A DNA stretch of 64,000 nt from Cryobacterium mannosilyticum (lineage in GTDB: Bacteria; Actinomycetota; Actinomycetes; Actinomycetales; Microbacteriaceae). Below, piece after piece: positions 16,527 to 24,854 of the stretch. A model generated the notes under the pieces. The model did not search any database, was not told where the DNA came from, and saw only the letters and a program-made list of their open reading frames with translations. Positions within the stretch are counted from its first letter, which is position 1, and the number at the start of each line of letters is the position of its first letter. The position numbers and the translations under genes were made by a program. Where the stretch lies: contig NZ_SOFM01000010.1 of the NCBI RefSeq assembly GCF_004402705.1, forward strand, positions 183,434-247,433. The letters run 5' to 3'.

Positions 16527-17793
16527 CCGCGACCTGCCCGTCACCCTCTACGGCATCCACATCGGTGAACTCGCCAGGACCGGCGGAGGTGGGACGTTGT
16601 TTCGCTGGTCCGATGACGCCGAGGAACGGTGGGGATTCAACTCTCCTGTTCTCAGTCGATCCCTTCGGGTTGGCTTCAGCAATGTTGCTCGGACCGAATC
16701 ATTCTTTGGTGCGCTTCTTCCTGAGGGCCAGAACCTCGTGAACTTGGCACGGGAAGTGAAGGTAGCAAGTAACGACCTCCTCGGGATCCTCGAGAAGGTC
16801 GGCGCGGACCTGGCCGGTGCCCTCCGCGTCGGCAGCGCCCATGAGGCGACCGAGTCGGAGAACCTGACCGGTGACGAGGTTGATGCCCTCCTGGCAAACG
16901 CCTCGGGGTTCCTGGTCGGTGGCGGCGGTTCGGCCCTGCCTGGCTTCCAGCGAAAGCTGACACTCACTCGCGGTGCGGACGGCACATGGCTGCGCGGCAA
17001 CGGAACGATTCCCTCCACGCATATTCTCAAACCTGTCGTCGAGGACTATCGAACGGCCGTGGAAAACGAGAACTACACCTTGGGCCTGGCGCGAGAAGTC
17101 GGTTTGCTGGGATTTGATTCCTGGGTGGAGAAGATTGGGCGCCATACCGTGCTCGTCATCGAGCGCTATGACCGCGAGCGAGACGGAAGTTCCATCGCCC
17201 GCATCCATCAAGAGGACGGAGCGCAGGCGCTGGGGCTGTCCTGGGGCGGGGACGCGAAGTTCGAGCGCGACGACAGCCGCTCCTCCCTCCGCTCCCTTGC
17301 GGAACTCCTCGACACCCAGCGGACTGTGTTCGCGCCATACCGGCCCGACGCTGAGATGCTGCTGCGCTACACCACCTTCAATGTGGCGGCTGGCAATACC
17401 GACGCGCACGCCAAGAACTTCAGTTTCCTGCATGACGCGAACGGTGGGACCAGGCTTGCCCCTCTCTACGACGTGACGCCACTCGCCCTCCGCTACGACG
17501 TAGACCGGACTATGGCGATGAAGGTGAACGGTGTCCACTGCCAGCCTGACATCACGGTGGACGACCTCGTGGCCGAGGCTGAGGAGTGGGGACTGCCGGA
17601 GAGCTCATCGAGGGCGATCGTCGAAGAGCTACTCGAACGGCTCGTGGAAGCCACTCGTCAGCTCGACGCTGATGCTTCCATCCGCTCGCATACGCCTGGT
17701 TACATTCGCGGGCAGGCTCAGAATTTGGCCGCGGGAAAGCCCGCGGGCATCATCTCGTCTGAGCCTCTCATGATGCAGAAGAGTCATCCATGA
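16519..17793 (+). CDS. hipA: HipA-like serine/threonine kinase toxin
   Basis: A 424-residue HipA-type kinase. It has the N-terminal subdomain with SFFGALLPEGQNL, a glycine-rich GGGGSALPGFQRKLTL segment, the ATP-binding STHILKPV and VLVIERYDR strands, the HQEDGAQALG segment, the catalytic NTDAHAKNFSFL and the DFG-like LAPLYDVTPLA. HipA of E. coli phosphorylates GltX and induces persistence; the target here is unknown. All expected motifs are present, so it looks functional. It is the first gene block inside the left attachment site and may stabilise the island. An alternative start lies at 16510. Confidence 0.88.
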   Translation: MSDRDLPVTLYGIHIGELARTGGGGTLFRWSDDAEERWGFNSPVLSRSLRVGFSNVARTESFFGALLPEGQNLVNLAREVKVASNDLLGILEKVGADLAGALRVGSAHEATESENLTGDEVDALLANASGFLVGGGGSALPGFQRKLTLTRGADGTWLRGNGTIPSTHILKPVVEDYRTAVENENYTLGLAREVGLLGFDSWVEKIGRHTVLVIERYDRERDGSSIARIHQEDGAQALGLSWGGDAKFERDDSRSSLRSLAELLDTQRTVFAPYRPDAEMLLRYTTFNVAAGNTDAHAKNFSFLHDANGGTRLAPLYDVTPLALRYDVDRTMAMKVNGVHCQPDITVDDLVAEAEEWGLPESSSRAIVEELLERLVEATRQLDADASIRSHTPGYIRGQAQNLAAGKPAGIISSEPLMMQKSHP

Positions 17794-18147
17794 TCCAAAC
17801 GTCACGTGGAAGGGTTCACCCGGTCGCACGTCGTACTCCTGGAAGAACCGACTCAGGACGCCGCCCCGCTCACCGACGGGCACTGATCGAACGAACGCGC
17901 CGCACCCACCCTGCGCGAGCGGGCGAAGGGATGCTCGTCCAGCGACAGCACAGCCGGTGCGGGGGGGCTTACTCTGCGTCCTCTCCCGACTCACCTTCGA
18001 CGGCGCGACGAGTGTGGACGACGCCATGCGACGACTCGCAAAACGGGAGCCCGCGGAGCTCCGCGGCCTCACCCGGCAGTAGCAGGCGACGCTCGCCCGA
18101 TTGTTGCGCCGCCTGGACGGCCCTGAGTAGTGGTGAGCTGAACTCCG
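17794..18147. other. Gap with coding-like debris
   Basis: No intact gene. On the plus strand a frame around 17982-18081 reads LTFDGATSVDDAMRRLAKRE and ends LRGLTRQ-stop. It looks like the C-terminus of a protein, but I do not recognise the family and no start precedes it. The rest appears non-coding. Confidence 0.3.
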
Positions 18148-19791
18148 TCAGGCGCCTGGGCGGGCCACGTCATCGATGCGTCCGTCAGTCGTCGGAGTGA
18201 TCGCGCCCTGGGCGGTAATGTAGGCGAGCAGGTCATTCGCCATCAGATTGCGGGTCACGCCCTGACCATCGGCCAACTCGACGTACCCGTCACCACCGGC
18301 GTTGGTGAAGTCGTTCGTCGTCGCGGTGTACGTCGTAGCGTCCTCCGCGACCACCCTGCCGTCGTCGAGCGTCACCGATGTCACCCGCGAACCGGCCGGT
18401 TGCGTCGAGTCGTACGTGAAGCGGAATCCGGAGATCTGGAGGAATCCGCCGAACGCGTTCGGTGCCTGGCCGACACTCCGCTCGAGAACCGCCCAAAGCT
18501 GTGCCCCGGTGACCGTCCGGGTCAGCGACTGATTGCCGAACGGCAGCACCGAGTAGACATCGCCGATGACGAGGTCGTACGGCGGGCCTGCCGCGTAGCC
18601 TGGAGTCGGTCGCCGGAGGGTCGTGTCCTGTGGCAGGTAGGACGAGGGCAGCGGGGAGCGCAGACCACCACCATTGGTGAACGCGATCTGCGTTTCGTAG
18701 GCGGCGCGCAGCGCGTCGGCGGTGAGGTCTCCGAGGGCGACCTCACGGATCCGCTCGATGTTGCCGCCGCGCGGAAAGATGCCGGTGGCGACCCCGATGA
18801 CCCCGTCGAGCTGCGCGGCGAGCTCCGCGCGGTACGGCGCCAGCAACTCGACGACCCTCGGGTCGGGCTGCACCGCGCTGGTCACCGGGACGACGAACTC
18901 CGAGCTCGCCGTCACGCTTCCGCCGTGGCGACGGTCGTAGTGCAGCGTCGTCTTGGCGTACGTCGCGCCCTTGCTGAGGTTCTCGAGCACCAGTGCGCCG
19001 TTGATCGTGTTCCTGTACTGCACGTTGGTGTGGTCGCCCAGGATGAGGTCGAAGCCGTGCACGTCCTGCGCGAACTCGGTCAGCGGGCCGGTGGGCTCAC
19101 CGCCCGCGTCGGTGCCCTCGATGCCGAGGTGACCGATGGCGATGATCACCTTCGCGCCGAGCTTTTCGGCTTCAGCGCGGGCGGCGTTCGCGGCCGCCGC
19201 GGGGTCGGTGATCTCGATGGTGCCCAGCGCGCCCGGAGCGACCAGCGTCGGAGCCTCGGGATTGGTGACGCCGATGACGGCCACCTTGACGCCGCCGACC
19301 TTCTCGATGACGAACGGCGCCACCCCGGTGAGGTTGTCATCGAGGTTGGCGAGGTTCGATGACACATAGCTGAACTCGGCGAGATCGATCTGCTCCTGCA
19401 AGTGCGCGAGGCCCTTGTCGAAGTTGTGATTGCCGAAAGTATCCGCATCGAAGCCCGCGTAGTTCATGAAGTCGATGGTCGGGATGTCATCGAAGAACGA
19501 CGAAAGGGGCGGGCTCGCTCCCACCGCGTCCCCACCTGTCAACAGGAGGGTGTTCGGATTCTCCGCCCGGTCACGCTGCCAGTAGGTGCTCAGCGCGGCT
19601 GCCCCTCCGACGTTCACGTTGTTGACGCTGAGCGGATCGAGCTGACCATGGAAATCGGACACGTTCAGAACCTGAATGTCGACCGTATTCGCCCGCGCGC
19701 CCGCTGAGGCGGGGAGCGAAGGTACTAGGCCGACCAAGGTCAGACCGGAGACGGCTATCGTCGTCGCGAAGAACTTCAACTGATTGCGCAT
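18148..19791 (-). CDS. Secreted 5'-nucleotidase / metallophosphatase
   Basis: A 547-residue exported enzyme. A Sec signal peptide at residues 1-30 ends PASAGARA. The metallophosphatase motifs follow: SDFHGQLD, TGGDAVGAS, FGNHNFDKG, IGHLGIEG and GDHTN, supplying the two-metal site. The C-terminal 5'-nucleotidase domain, with FTNGGGLRSPLP and VYSVLPFGN, binds the nucleotide base. It should release phosphate from extracellular nucleotides or UDP-sugars. No LPXTG or other wall anchor is seen. GGAGGAG lies just before the ATG at 19791. It is a single-gene unit inside the island; a nutritional or purine-signal role is inferred. Confidence 0.88.
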   Translation of the reverse strand: MRNQLKFFATTIAVSGLTLVGLVPSLPASAGARANTVDIQVLNVSDFHGQLDPLSVNNVNVGGAAALSTYWQRDRAENPNTLLLTGGDAVGASPPLSSFFDDIPTIDFMNYAGFDADTFGNHNFDKGLAHLQEQIDLAEFSYVSSNLANLDDNLTGVAPFVIEKVGGVKVAVIGVTNPEAPTLVAPGALGTIEITDPAAAANAARAEAEKLGAKVIIAIGHLGIEGTDAGGEPTGPLTEFAQDVHGFDLILGDHTNVQYRNTINGALVLENLSKGATYAKTTLHYDRRHGGSVTASSEFVVPVTSAVQPDPRVVELLAPYRAELAAQLDGVIGVATGIFPRGGNIERIREVALGDLTADALRAAYETQIAFTNGGGLRSPLPSSYLPQDTTLRRPTPGYAAGPPYDLVIGDVYSVLPFGNQSLTRTVTGAQLWAVLERSVGQAPNAFGGFLQISGFRFTYDSTQPAGSRVTSVTLDDGRVVAEDATTYTATTNDFTNAGGDGYVELADGQGVTRNLMANDLLAYITAQGAITPTTDGRIDDVARPGA

Positions 19792-19899
19792 TTCGCTCCT
19801 CCATCGCAGCAGACATCCACAGACTATGTGGCCGTGCGGCGTGCGACAAGACCACAATTCCGCGTCGGAGAGCAGATCGACCCTCCGGCATCGAGCATC

Positions 19900-20045
19900 T
19901 CGGCGATCGTGTGCGTGCCCCATATTGCTTCGAACACGACGAATCGACGTTTCGTCTCCCCCGCGGTCTTCTCGATTCCGTCACCGCGCTGATGGCGGCA
20001 GCCGGGATCACGATCGACGCCGTCTGGGCCATCCCCGCCTCGGAG
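19900..20045 (+). pseudogene. Possible DEAD/DEAH (TOTE-like) helicase fragment
   Basis: The plus-strand frame reads RAPYCFEHDESTFRLPRGLL and then DSVTALMAAAGITIDAVWA. This recalls the segment xxRCFEHDExTLxLPRGLLDxVTAL found just before the helicase core of TOTE-type helicases. Nothing on either side continues it. The assignment is weak. Confidence 0.3.
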
Positions 20046-20054
20046 CCCATCGAC

Positions 20055-20203
20055 CTTGAGTTTCAGCTCATCCCAGCTGTCCCGCTGCCCACTGCCCGGC
20101 ACGATCTGGTCGCCCGACTTCGGCTGCCAGTCGAGGGGCCCGGCCAGCAGGTCAAGCGCGACGTTCTCCCATTGCGCTTCGGAGAATCCCAGCGGAGTTG
20201 TGG
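20055..20203 (-). pseudogene. Type I restriction HsdR-like N-terminal fragment
   Basis: The minus strand encodes TPLGFSEAQWENVALDLLAG, then WQPKSGDQIVPGSGQRDSWD. This resembles the N-terminus of HsdR-like restriction subunits (F-x-E-x-x-W-E-x-x-x-L-x-x-L). It has no start codon, lies directly after the broken DUF1016 gene and ends after about 50 residues, so only a stump remains. Confidence 0.45.
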
Positions 20204-20206
20204 TGG

Positions 20207-20887
20207 TTATCGGTCATCCGTTCGGCTGCTGGTGGTGTCGGCGCCAAGTTCTGCACCAAGTTCTGCTTCAAGGGTTTCGATCGACGGCAGGCTGGAGGCG
20301 AATTCCTAAGGAAGCGAGTTCGTGATGGCGCTCTTCCACTCCGCGACGCCGATCGGCGCCGAGTAGTCGCGGAGCGCATACTCCGCGACGACATTGTTCT
20401 TCGTCTTGCAGAGCAGCAGGCCGATGGTGGGCTTGTCCCCCGGCACGGCGAGCAGGTCATCGACGGCGGCCATGTACATCCCAAGCCGGCCGAGGAACCC
20501 GGGGTCGAACGCCGTGGCCTTCAACTCGATCACCACATAGCAGCGCAGGGTCAGGTGGTAGAAGAGCAGGTCCGCGAAGAACTCGTCGTTGCCGATCTCG
20601 AGCCGCACCTGCTCGCCGACGAACGCGAAACCCTGCCCGAGTTCCAGCAGAAACTTCTGCACATGGGTGACCAGCTGGGTCTCGAGCTCGCGCTCACTGC
20701 GCCGATCGGTGAGGGCGAGAAAGTCGAAAACGTAGGGATCTTTGGTCAGCTGCTGCGCGAGATCCGAATCCCCGGGTGGCAGCGTTGCCGCGAAGTTCGT
20801 GACGGCGCGCGCCGATCGCTCGTGCAATCGCGTCTCGATCTGGTGAACAAATTCCTCCCGCGGCCAGCACTCGGCAAGTGCTCGCAT
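20207..20887 (-). pseudogene. DUF1016 (YhcG-like) PDDEXK nuclease, broken
   Basis: The minus strand carries the C-terminal nuclease domain of DUF1016 proteins: FVHQIETRLHERSARAVTNF, DPYVFDFLALTDRRSERELE, GRLGMYMAAVDDLL and GLLLCKTKNNVVAEYAL, with the E-x-K core in CYVVIELKATAF. Three lesions are visible. The N-terminal DUF1016_N domain is missing. A stretch between MRALAECW and the nuclease domain has been lost. A TAG at 20306-20308 interrupts the natural end, LPxEFASSLPSIETLEAEL, where GAG is expected. Such proteins are linked to restriction loci, which fits the adjacent HsdR stump. Confidence 0.7.
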
Positions 20888-20950
20888 GTATTTCAGGCTG
20901 CGTGGTGAAAAGCCTCGAGCCTCGGGAAGCTGTGAACGCAGCCCGCCGCG

Positions 20951-21385
20951 GTGGCGCCGGTCCCCTCAGACGAGCCGGCTGCGACGACGGAACCGAAACC
21001 GGTGGAGACCACGGAGCCCATTGCGGAGCCGATTCCAGCTGAGGAAACGCAAGCCCCCGAGCCTCCGGCCCCAGCCGTCCCTGCCGAGTTCACCTCCGCG
21101 TCGATCAAGGCCACGAGCTACTCGCAGAACATGCACATGAGCAAGGTGGGACTCTACGGTCAACTCACCTCGGAGTACGGGGAACGATTCTCGCCGGAGG
21201 CCGCACAGTACGGGGTGGACAACGTGCAGGCCGACTGGAACGCCAACGCCCTCGCCAAAGCGAAGTCCTACCAGGAGAACATGGCCATGTCACCAGAGTT
21301 GATTCGCGAGCAGCTCACCAGCGAGTATGTGGAACAGTTCACGCCAGTGGAAGCCGACTTCGCAATCCAGCACCTAAACGACTGA
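20951..21385 (+). CDS. Ltp-family lipoprotein, N-terminally truncated
   Basis: A 144-residue frame with a Pro/Glu/Thr-rich linker (residues 1-45), then two Ltp repeats (SYSQNMHMSKVGLYGQLTSE and SYQENMAMSPELIREQLTSE) ending AIQHLND. Ltp domains are found in surface lipoproteins and in phage superinfection-exclusion proteins. Here a stop (TGA) lies 16 bases before the GTG, and no signal peptide or lipobox cysteine is encoded, so the product could not be exported normally. It is a close paralogue of the remnant at 15583-15790. Probably a pseudogene with an open frame. Confidence 0.55.
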   Translation: MAPVPSDEPAATTEPKPVETTEPIAEPIPAEETQAPEPPAPAVPAEFTSASIKATSYSQNMHMSKVGLYGQLTSEYGERFSPEAAQYGVDNVQADWNANALAKAKSYQENMAMSPELIREQLTSEYVEQFTPVEADFAIQHLND

Positions 21386-21546
21386 ACGGTTTTCAATTTC
21401 GCGCATCTCGCCGTTTGCGGGCACGCCTGTCGAGCCTCGGCCAAGGCCTCTGGCGGATCAAGGATCGCAGCTTCGTCGTTCAGCACCAACTGCATCCGGG
21501 CGAGCTCGCGGCAGTTGGGATAGGAGCCGCGACGTTCGTAGGGTCT

Positions 21547-22242
21547 TTACGGCTTTCGCCGGGTGCCTCGATTAGAACGCTCGGGCAGCGCGGGGCTCGC
21601 GTCGGCGACCCGACGCTCCAAGCCCTCCAGCAGCAGCTCCAACCCGTAGTCGAACTCGTCCGCGAACGCGTAACCGCCATCGCCGAACAGCTCGGCGCGC
21701 GACAAAGCAATGTGAGGATACAGCTCCGCCGGCGCCGCGACCTTGACGGCGAACGCCTCCTCGGCGCCGTCCCCCGGTTCGAATGGCAGGCTCGTCTCGG
21801 TCAGCGCGAACCCGTACACGTAGGCGTCGATGGCGGAGAACGCGTGTGTCGCGAGCGCGGCGCTGAAGCCGTCGGTCATCAGCACGCCAAGTAGCCGGTC
21901 GTGGTGCTGCAGCAGCGCCGGGCCGGGGGTTGGGCGCGATTCCATCATCCCCAGCGCCCACGGATGAGCCGTGAGCACCGATCGTGCCGATCGTGCCCGG
22001 GCGGTCAGCGCCTCCCGCCAGGTATCGCCGACCTCGGGCAGCTCGATCCTCTCGAACACCCAGTCGGCGAGGTCGTCGAGCAGCGCCTCCTTGCCTGGCA
22101 CGTGATGGTAGAGCGACATCGCCTCAACGCCGAGCACCTTCGCGACACTGCGCATGCTCACGGCGGCAACACCCGCATCGTCAGCGACGGTAGCGGCGGC
22201 GGTGATGATCCGCTCCCTGCTCAGCGGTGTGCGCGACGTCAT
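21547..22242 (-). CDS. TetR-family regulator (TetR_C class)
   Basis: A 231-residue regulator. The HTH is TVADDAGVAAVSMRSVAKVL followed by VEAMSLYHHVPGKEALLDDL, the hallmark of the TetA-repressor-like branch. The C-terminal domain has the SAIDAYVYGFALTETSLPF helix of TetR_C proteins. ATG 22242 was chosen because AAGGA lies seven bases upstream; a GTG at 22260 is possible. It is divergent from the membrane-protein/oxidoreductase operon at 22342, with two palindromes in between, so it very probably represses that operon. Confidence 0.87.
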   Translation of the reverse strand: MTSRTPLSRERIITAAATVADDAGVAAVSMRSVAKVLGVEAMSLYHHVPGKEALLDDLADWVFERIELPEVGDTWREALTARARSARSVLTAHPWALGMMESRPTPGPALLQHHDRLLGVLMTDGFSAALATHAFSAIDAYVYGFALTETSLPFEPGDGAEEAFAVKVAAPAELYPHIALSRAELFGDGGYAFADEFDYGLELLLEGLERRVADASPALPERSNRGTRRKP

Positions 22243-22259
22243 TCTCCCATCCTTGCGCA

Positions 22260-22306
22260 CTTACGCTCGTAAGGCTACGCTGGGGACCGGTTCTTACACC
22301 CGTAAG
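22260..22306. promoter_or_regulatory. Twin TetR operators in divergent promoter
   Basis: The perfect palindrome CTTACGCTCGTAAG (22260-22273) and the near copy CTTACACCCGTAAG (22293-22306) are spaced 33 bases apart, between the TetR gene and the 22342 operon. Half-site CTTAC/GTAAG. Confidence 0.7.
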
Positions 22307-22341
22307 TCCCGATCTAACGAATCAAGCCAAGGAGCATTGTG

Positions 22342-22854
22342 ATGAGAACGCCTCAATTCCACACCGCACTAGAGAATCCGCCGTCCCAGAGCACGCTGGA
22401 AGATCTGCGCAGGCCCGTGCAGGCCAAGCTTGCGGCAGCCTGGACCAGCCTCATGTTCCTCGTCATCTACATTGACTACTTCCACCTCTACCAGCCTGGC
22501 GAAATCGACGAAATCCGGGGTGGCGTCATCTTCGAGTTCGACATCAGCGGGACATTGATGTCCATTTTCTTCGCGATCATCGCGATCCCGGCCCTGATGG
22601 TGATGCTCTCCATGACGCTGCCCGCCCGTGTGAATCGCGCAACGAACCTCGTCGTTGCAGCGCTGTACATCCCCGTCATGGTGTTCAACGCGGCAGGGGC
22701 GTCCTGGGACTGGGCCTTCTACTACGGCCTCACCATCGGAGTCGAGGTGCTGATCCTGGCCTTCATCCTGCGCTCCGCCTGGACCTGGCCACGCCACACC
22801 GCATCACCGGCGATCTTGGCAGCCAGCCTCGACAGAGCCGGTCAACGGACTTGA
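22342..22854 (+). CDS. DUF6326-family membrane protein
   Basis: A 170-residue protein with four predicted membrane helices after a charged N-terminus (LEDLRRPVQAKLAAAWTSLM, IYIDYFHLYQPGEIDEI), the pattern of DUF6326 proteins. Function unknown. AAGGAG lies seven bases before the ATG. First gene of an operon facing the TetR regulator; the next gene starts 21 bases after its stop. Confidence 0.7.
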   Translation: MRTPQFHTALENPPSQSTLEDLRRPVQAKLAAAWTSLMFLVIYIDYFHLYQPGEIDEIRGGVIFEFDISGTLMSIFFAIIAIPALMVMLSMTLPARVNRATNLVVAALYIPVMVFNAAGASWDWAFYYGLTIGVEVLILAFILRSAWTWPRHTASPAILAASLDRAGQRT

Positions 22855-22875
22855 CCCCGAGGGGCGCTGAGAACG

Positions 22876-23868
22876 GTGAAGGCGATAACCCAATACCGCT
22901 ACGGCGGACTCGACACTCTCGAATACGAGACTGTTGCCCGGCCCGTAGCGGCTAAGGACGAAGTCCTCATCCGGGTTCTGGGAGCATCCGTCAACGCGGC
23001 CGATTGGCTGCTCATGCAGGGTGAACCCTTCGTTGCGAGGTTGGCGTTCGGCCTGCGGCGGCCCAAGGTCCGGGCGCGAGGCAGGGATGTGGCCGGCGTG
23101 ATCGAGGCTGTGGGCGACAACGTGCGCCGTTTCAGCGTGGGCGATGAGGTGTATGCCGAGGTGGATGCCGGCAGCTTCGCCGAGTACACCGTCGCCCACG
23201 CGAAGCGCCTCGCTCACAAACCTTTGCGAATCAGCTTCGGCGAGGCGGCTGCCGTGCCGATCGCCGCAACGACGGCGCTGCAGGGGGTGCGGGATGTCGC
23301 GAAGATCAAGCCGGGCGACAAGGTGCTCATCAACGGGGCGTCCGGCGGAGTCGGCTCCTTCGCCGTGCAGCTGGCCAAGGCGTTCGGGGCCGAAGTGACT
23401 GGGGTCTGCAGCACCGCAAATCTCGAGTTCGTGCGGTCGTTGGGCGCAGACCACGTCATCGACTACACGACTGAGAACTTCACGACGGGCGAGGCTCGCT
23501 ACGACGTCATCTTCGACCTCGCCGGCAACCGATCGATAGCCGAGTGCAGGCGGGCCCTCACTCGTCGCGGAACTCTTGTGCTGGCGTCGGGCAACGGGGG
23601 GCGAGTGCTCGGTCCGATCCGACGGATGCTTGCAGCGATGCTTCTGGGCATGTTCGTGACCCAGAACCTTCGACCTCTCTCCGCAGCCGCGAGCGGGGCC
23701 GACCTCGAAGTTCTTCGGGAGCTCATCGACGCCGGCACCATCACGCCGCCAGTCGACCGCAGCTACCCGCTCGCTGAGACGCCTGAGGCGATCCGCTACT
23801 TCGTGGAGGAGCACGCCAGGGGAAAGGTCACCATCACCGTCACCAGCCTGAACAACACCAAGGAGTAG
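22876..23868 (+). CDS. MDR-family NAD(P)-dependent alcohol dehydrogenase / quinone oxidoreductase
   Basis: A 330-residue zinc-independent medium-chain dehydrogenase. The N-terminal GroES-like domain has ASVNAADWLLMQG. The Rossmann NAD(P) site is NGASGGVGSFAVQLAK, followed by GVCSTANLEFVRSLGADHVI and DYTTENF. No structural or catalytic zinc cysteines are evident, as in QOR/ReTE-type enzymes, which reduce quinones or enones. Starts at GTG within the TetR-controlled operon. The substrate is unknown, but linkage to TetR suggests response to a small electrophile (inference). Confidence 0.82.
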   Translation: MKAITQYRYGGLDTLEYETVARPVAAKDEVLIRVLGASVNAADWLLMQGEPFVARLAFGLRRPKVRARGRDVAGVIEAVGDNVRRFSVGDEVYAEVDAGSFAEYTVAHAKRLAHKPLRISFGEAAAVPIAATTALQGVRDVAKIKPGDKVLINGASGGVGSFAVQLAKAFGAEVTGVCSTANLEFVRSLGADHVIDYTTENFTTGEARYDVIFDLAGNRSIAECRRALTRRGTLVLASGNGGRVLGPIRRMLAAMLLGMFVTQNLRPLSAAASGADLEVLRELIDAGTITPPVDRSYPLAETPEAIRYFVEEHARGKVTITVTSLNNTKE

Positions 23869-23873
23869 GACCA

Positions 23874-24083
23874 GTGAACACCACCGCCACAACGTTGAGA
23901 ACGCCCATGCTCGTGGCCCACGATATCCGCGAGTCCTACGGCAAGGGCACCGCCCGGTTCGACGCGTTGGCTGGTGTCGCCCTCTCGGTGCCTGCCCGGG
24001 AGACGGCGCGATGCGACCGCCAGCTCTTCATCCGCGACGGGCGCGCTATGCGCTCCCTCGACACCCCAGGAGAGGCACCATGA
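23874..24083 (+). pseudogene. ABC transporter ATPase reduced to its two ends
   Basis: A 69-codon frame starts LVAHDIRESYGKGTARFDAL, the first strand of an MacB/LolD-type ATP-binding protein. Right after VALSVPA it jumps to CDRQLFIRDGRAMRSLDTPG, a typical C-terminal end of the same protein. Walker A, the signature and Walker B (about 180 residues) are gone, but the reading frame survived the deletion. The stop overlaps the next start by four bases, as in an original operon. Confidence 0.7.
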
Positions 24084-24805
24084 ACCCCCTCGACAAGAGC
24101 TTCTCGATCGACCAAGAGATGACCGCCACCCGCCCTATTGCTCAGCAGAAGGGCGAGCGGCAGCGGCCGAGGAGCGGATGGCTTGCCATAACCGGCCTCT
24201 TGATCCTCAGCGCCCTTCCCGTGCTCGGCGGTGTGCTTCGCCTGCGGGACGGGGTCGCTGGGCCCGAGAGCGAAATTCTGTTGGCCACATCGGTGGCGAT
24301 CGTTGCGCACATCGTGGCCATGAGCGTGTTCTGCATTCTCGGCGCATTCCAGTTCTCTCCAGCACTGCGAATTCGGCGCGGTTGGCACCGTACCGCCGGC
24401 CGTGCACTGATCCCCGCTGGATTCATCGCGACACTGTCCAGCATCTGGCTCGCAGTCTTCTTCGGTGGGCCCCCTGATGAGTTCGCACTCGCGATGATTC
24501 GCCTCGTCTTCGCTGTACCGATGACAGTGTTTCTTGTGCTCGCGGTGATCACGATCACGCGTCGCGACTTCGCCGCGCACGGAGCATGGATGACGCGCGC
24601 CTACGCGATCGCTATCTCCGGCGGAACCCAAGCACTCGTCGTCACACTGTGGACGCTCAATGTCGGTGAGGTCAACGCATTCGGCGAGGCATGGCTGGTC
24701 GCCGCGGGCTTCGTGATCAACAGCGCCGTGGCGGAGTTGCTCATCCTGCGACGGACCAGCCGGCGGAGGCGCGGTCGTGCGAGGCGTGGCGCGCTCACAT
24801 CATGA
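24080..24805 (+). CDS. DUF2306-family membrane protein
   Basis: A 241-residue protein with a basic N-terminus and about six hydrophobic helices (LAITGLLILSALPVLGG, VAIVAHIVAMSVFCILGAF, FIATLSSIWLAVFFGG). The centre has RRGWHRTAGRAL and HGAWMTRAYAIAI, histidines typical of DUF2306 proteins, which may bind haem or transfer electrons. The ATG at 24080 follows AGGAGAGG and overlaps the ABC remnant's stop. Part of the TetR-linked operon. Confidence 0.72.
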   Translation: MNPLDKSFSIDQEMTATRPIAQQKGERQRPRSGWLAITGLLILSALPVLGGVLRLRDGVAGPESEILLATSVAIVAHIVAMSVFCILGAFQFSPALRIRRGWHRTAGRALIPAGFIATLSSIWLAVFFGGPPDEFALAMIRLVFAVPMTVFLVLAVITITRRDFAAHGAWMTRAYAIAISGGTQALVVTLWTLNVGEVNAFGEAWLVAAGFVINSAVAELLILRRTSRRRRGRARRGALTS

Positions 24806-24854
24806 ACCCCCTCGACAACCCGCCGGGCATCCGACCGCAACTAAGGAGTAAGAG

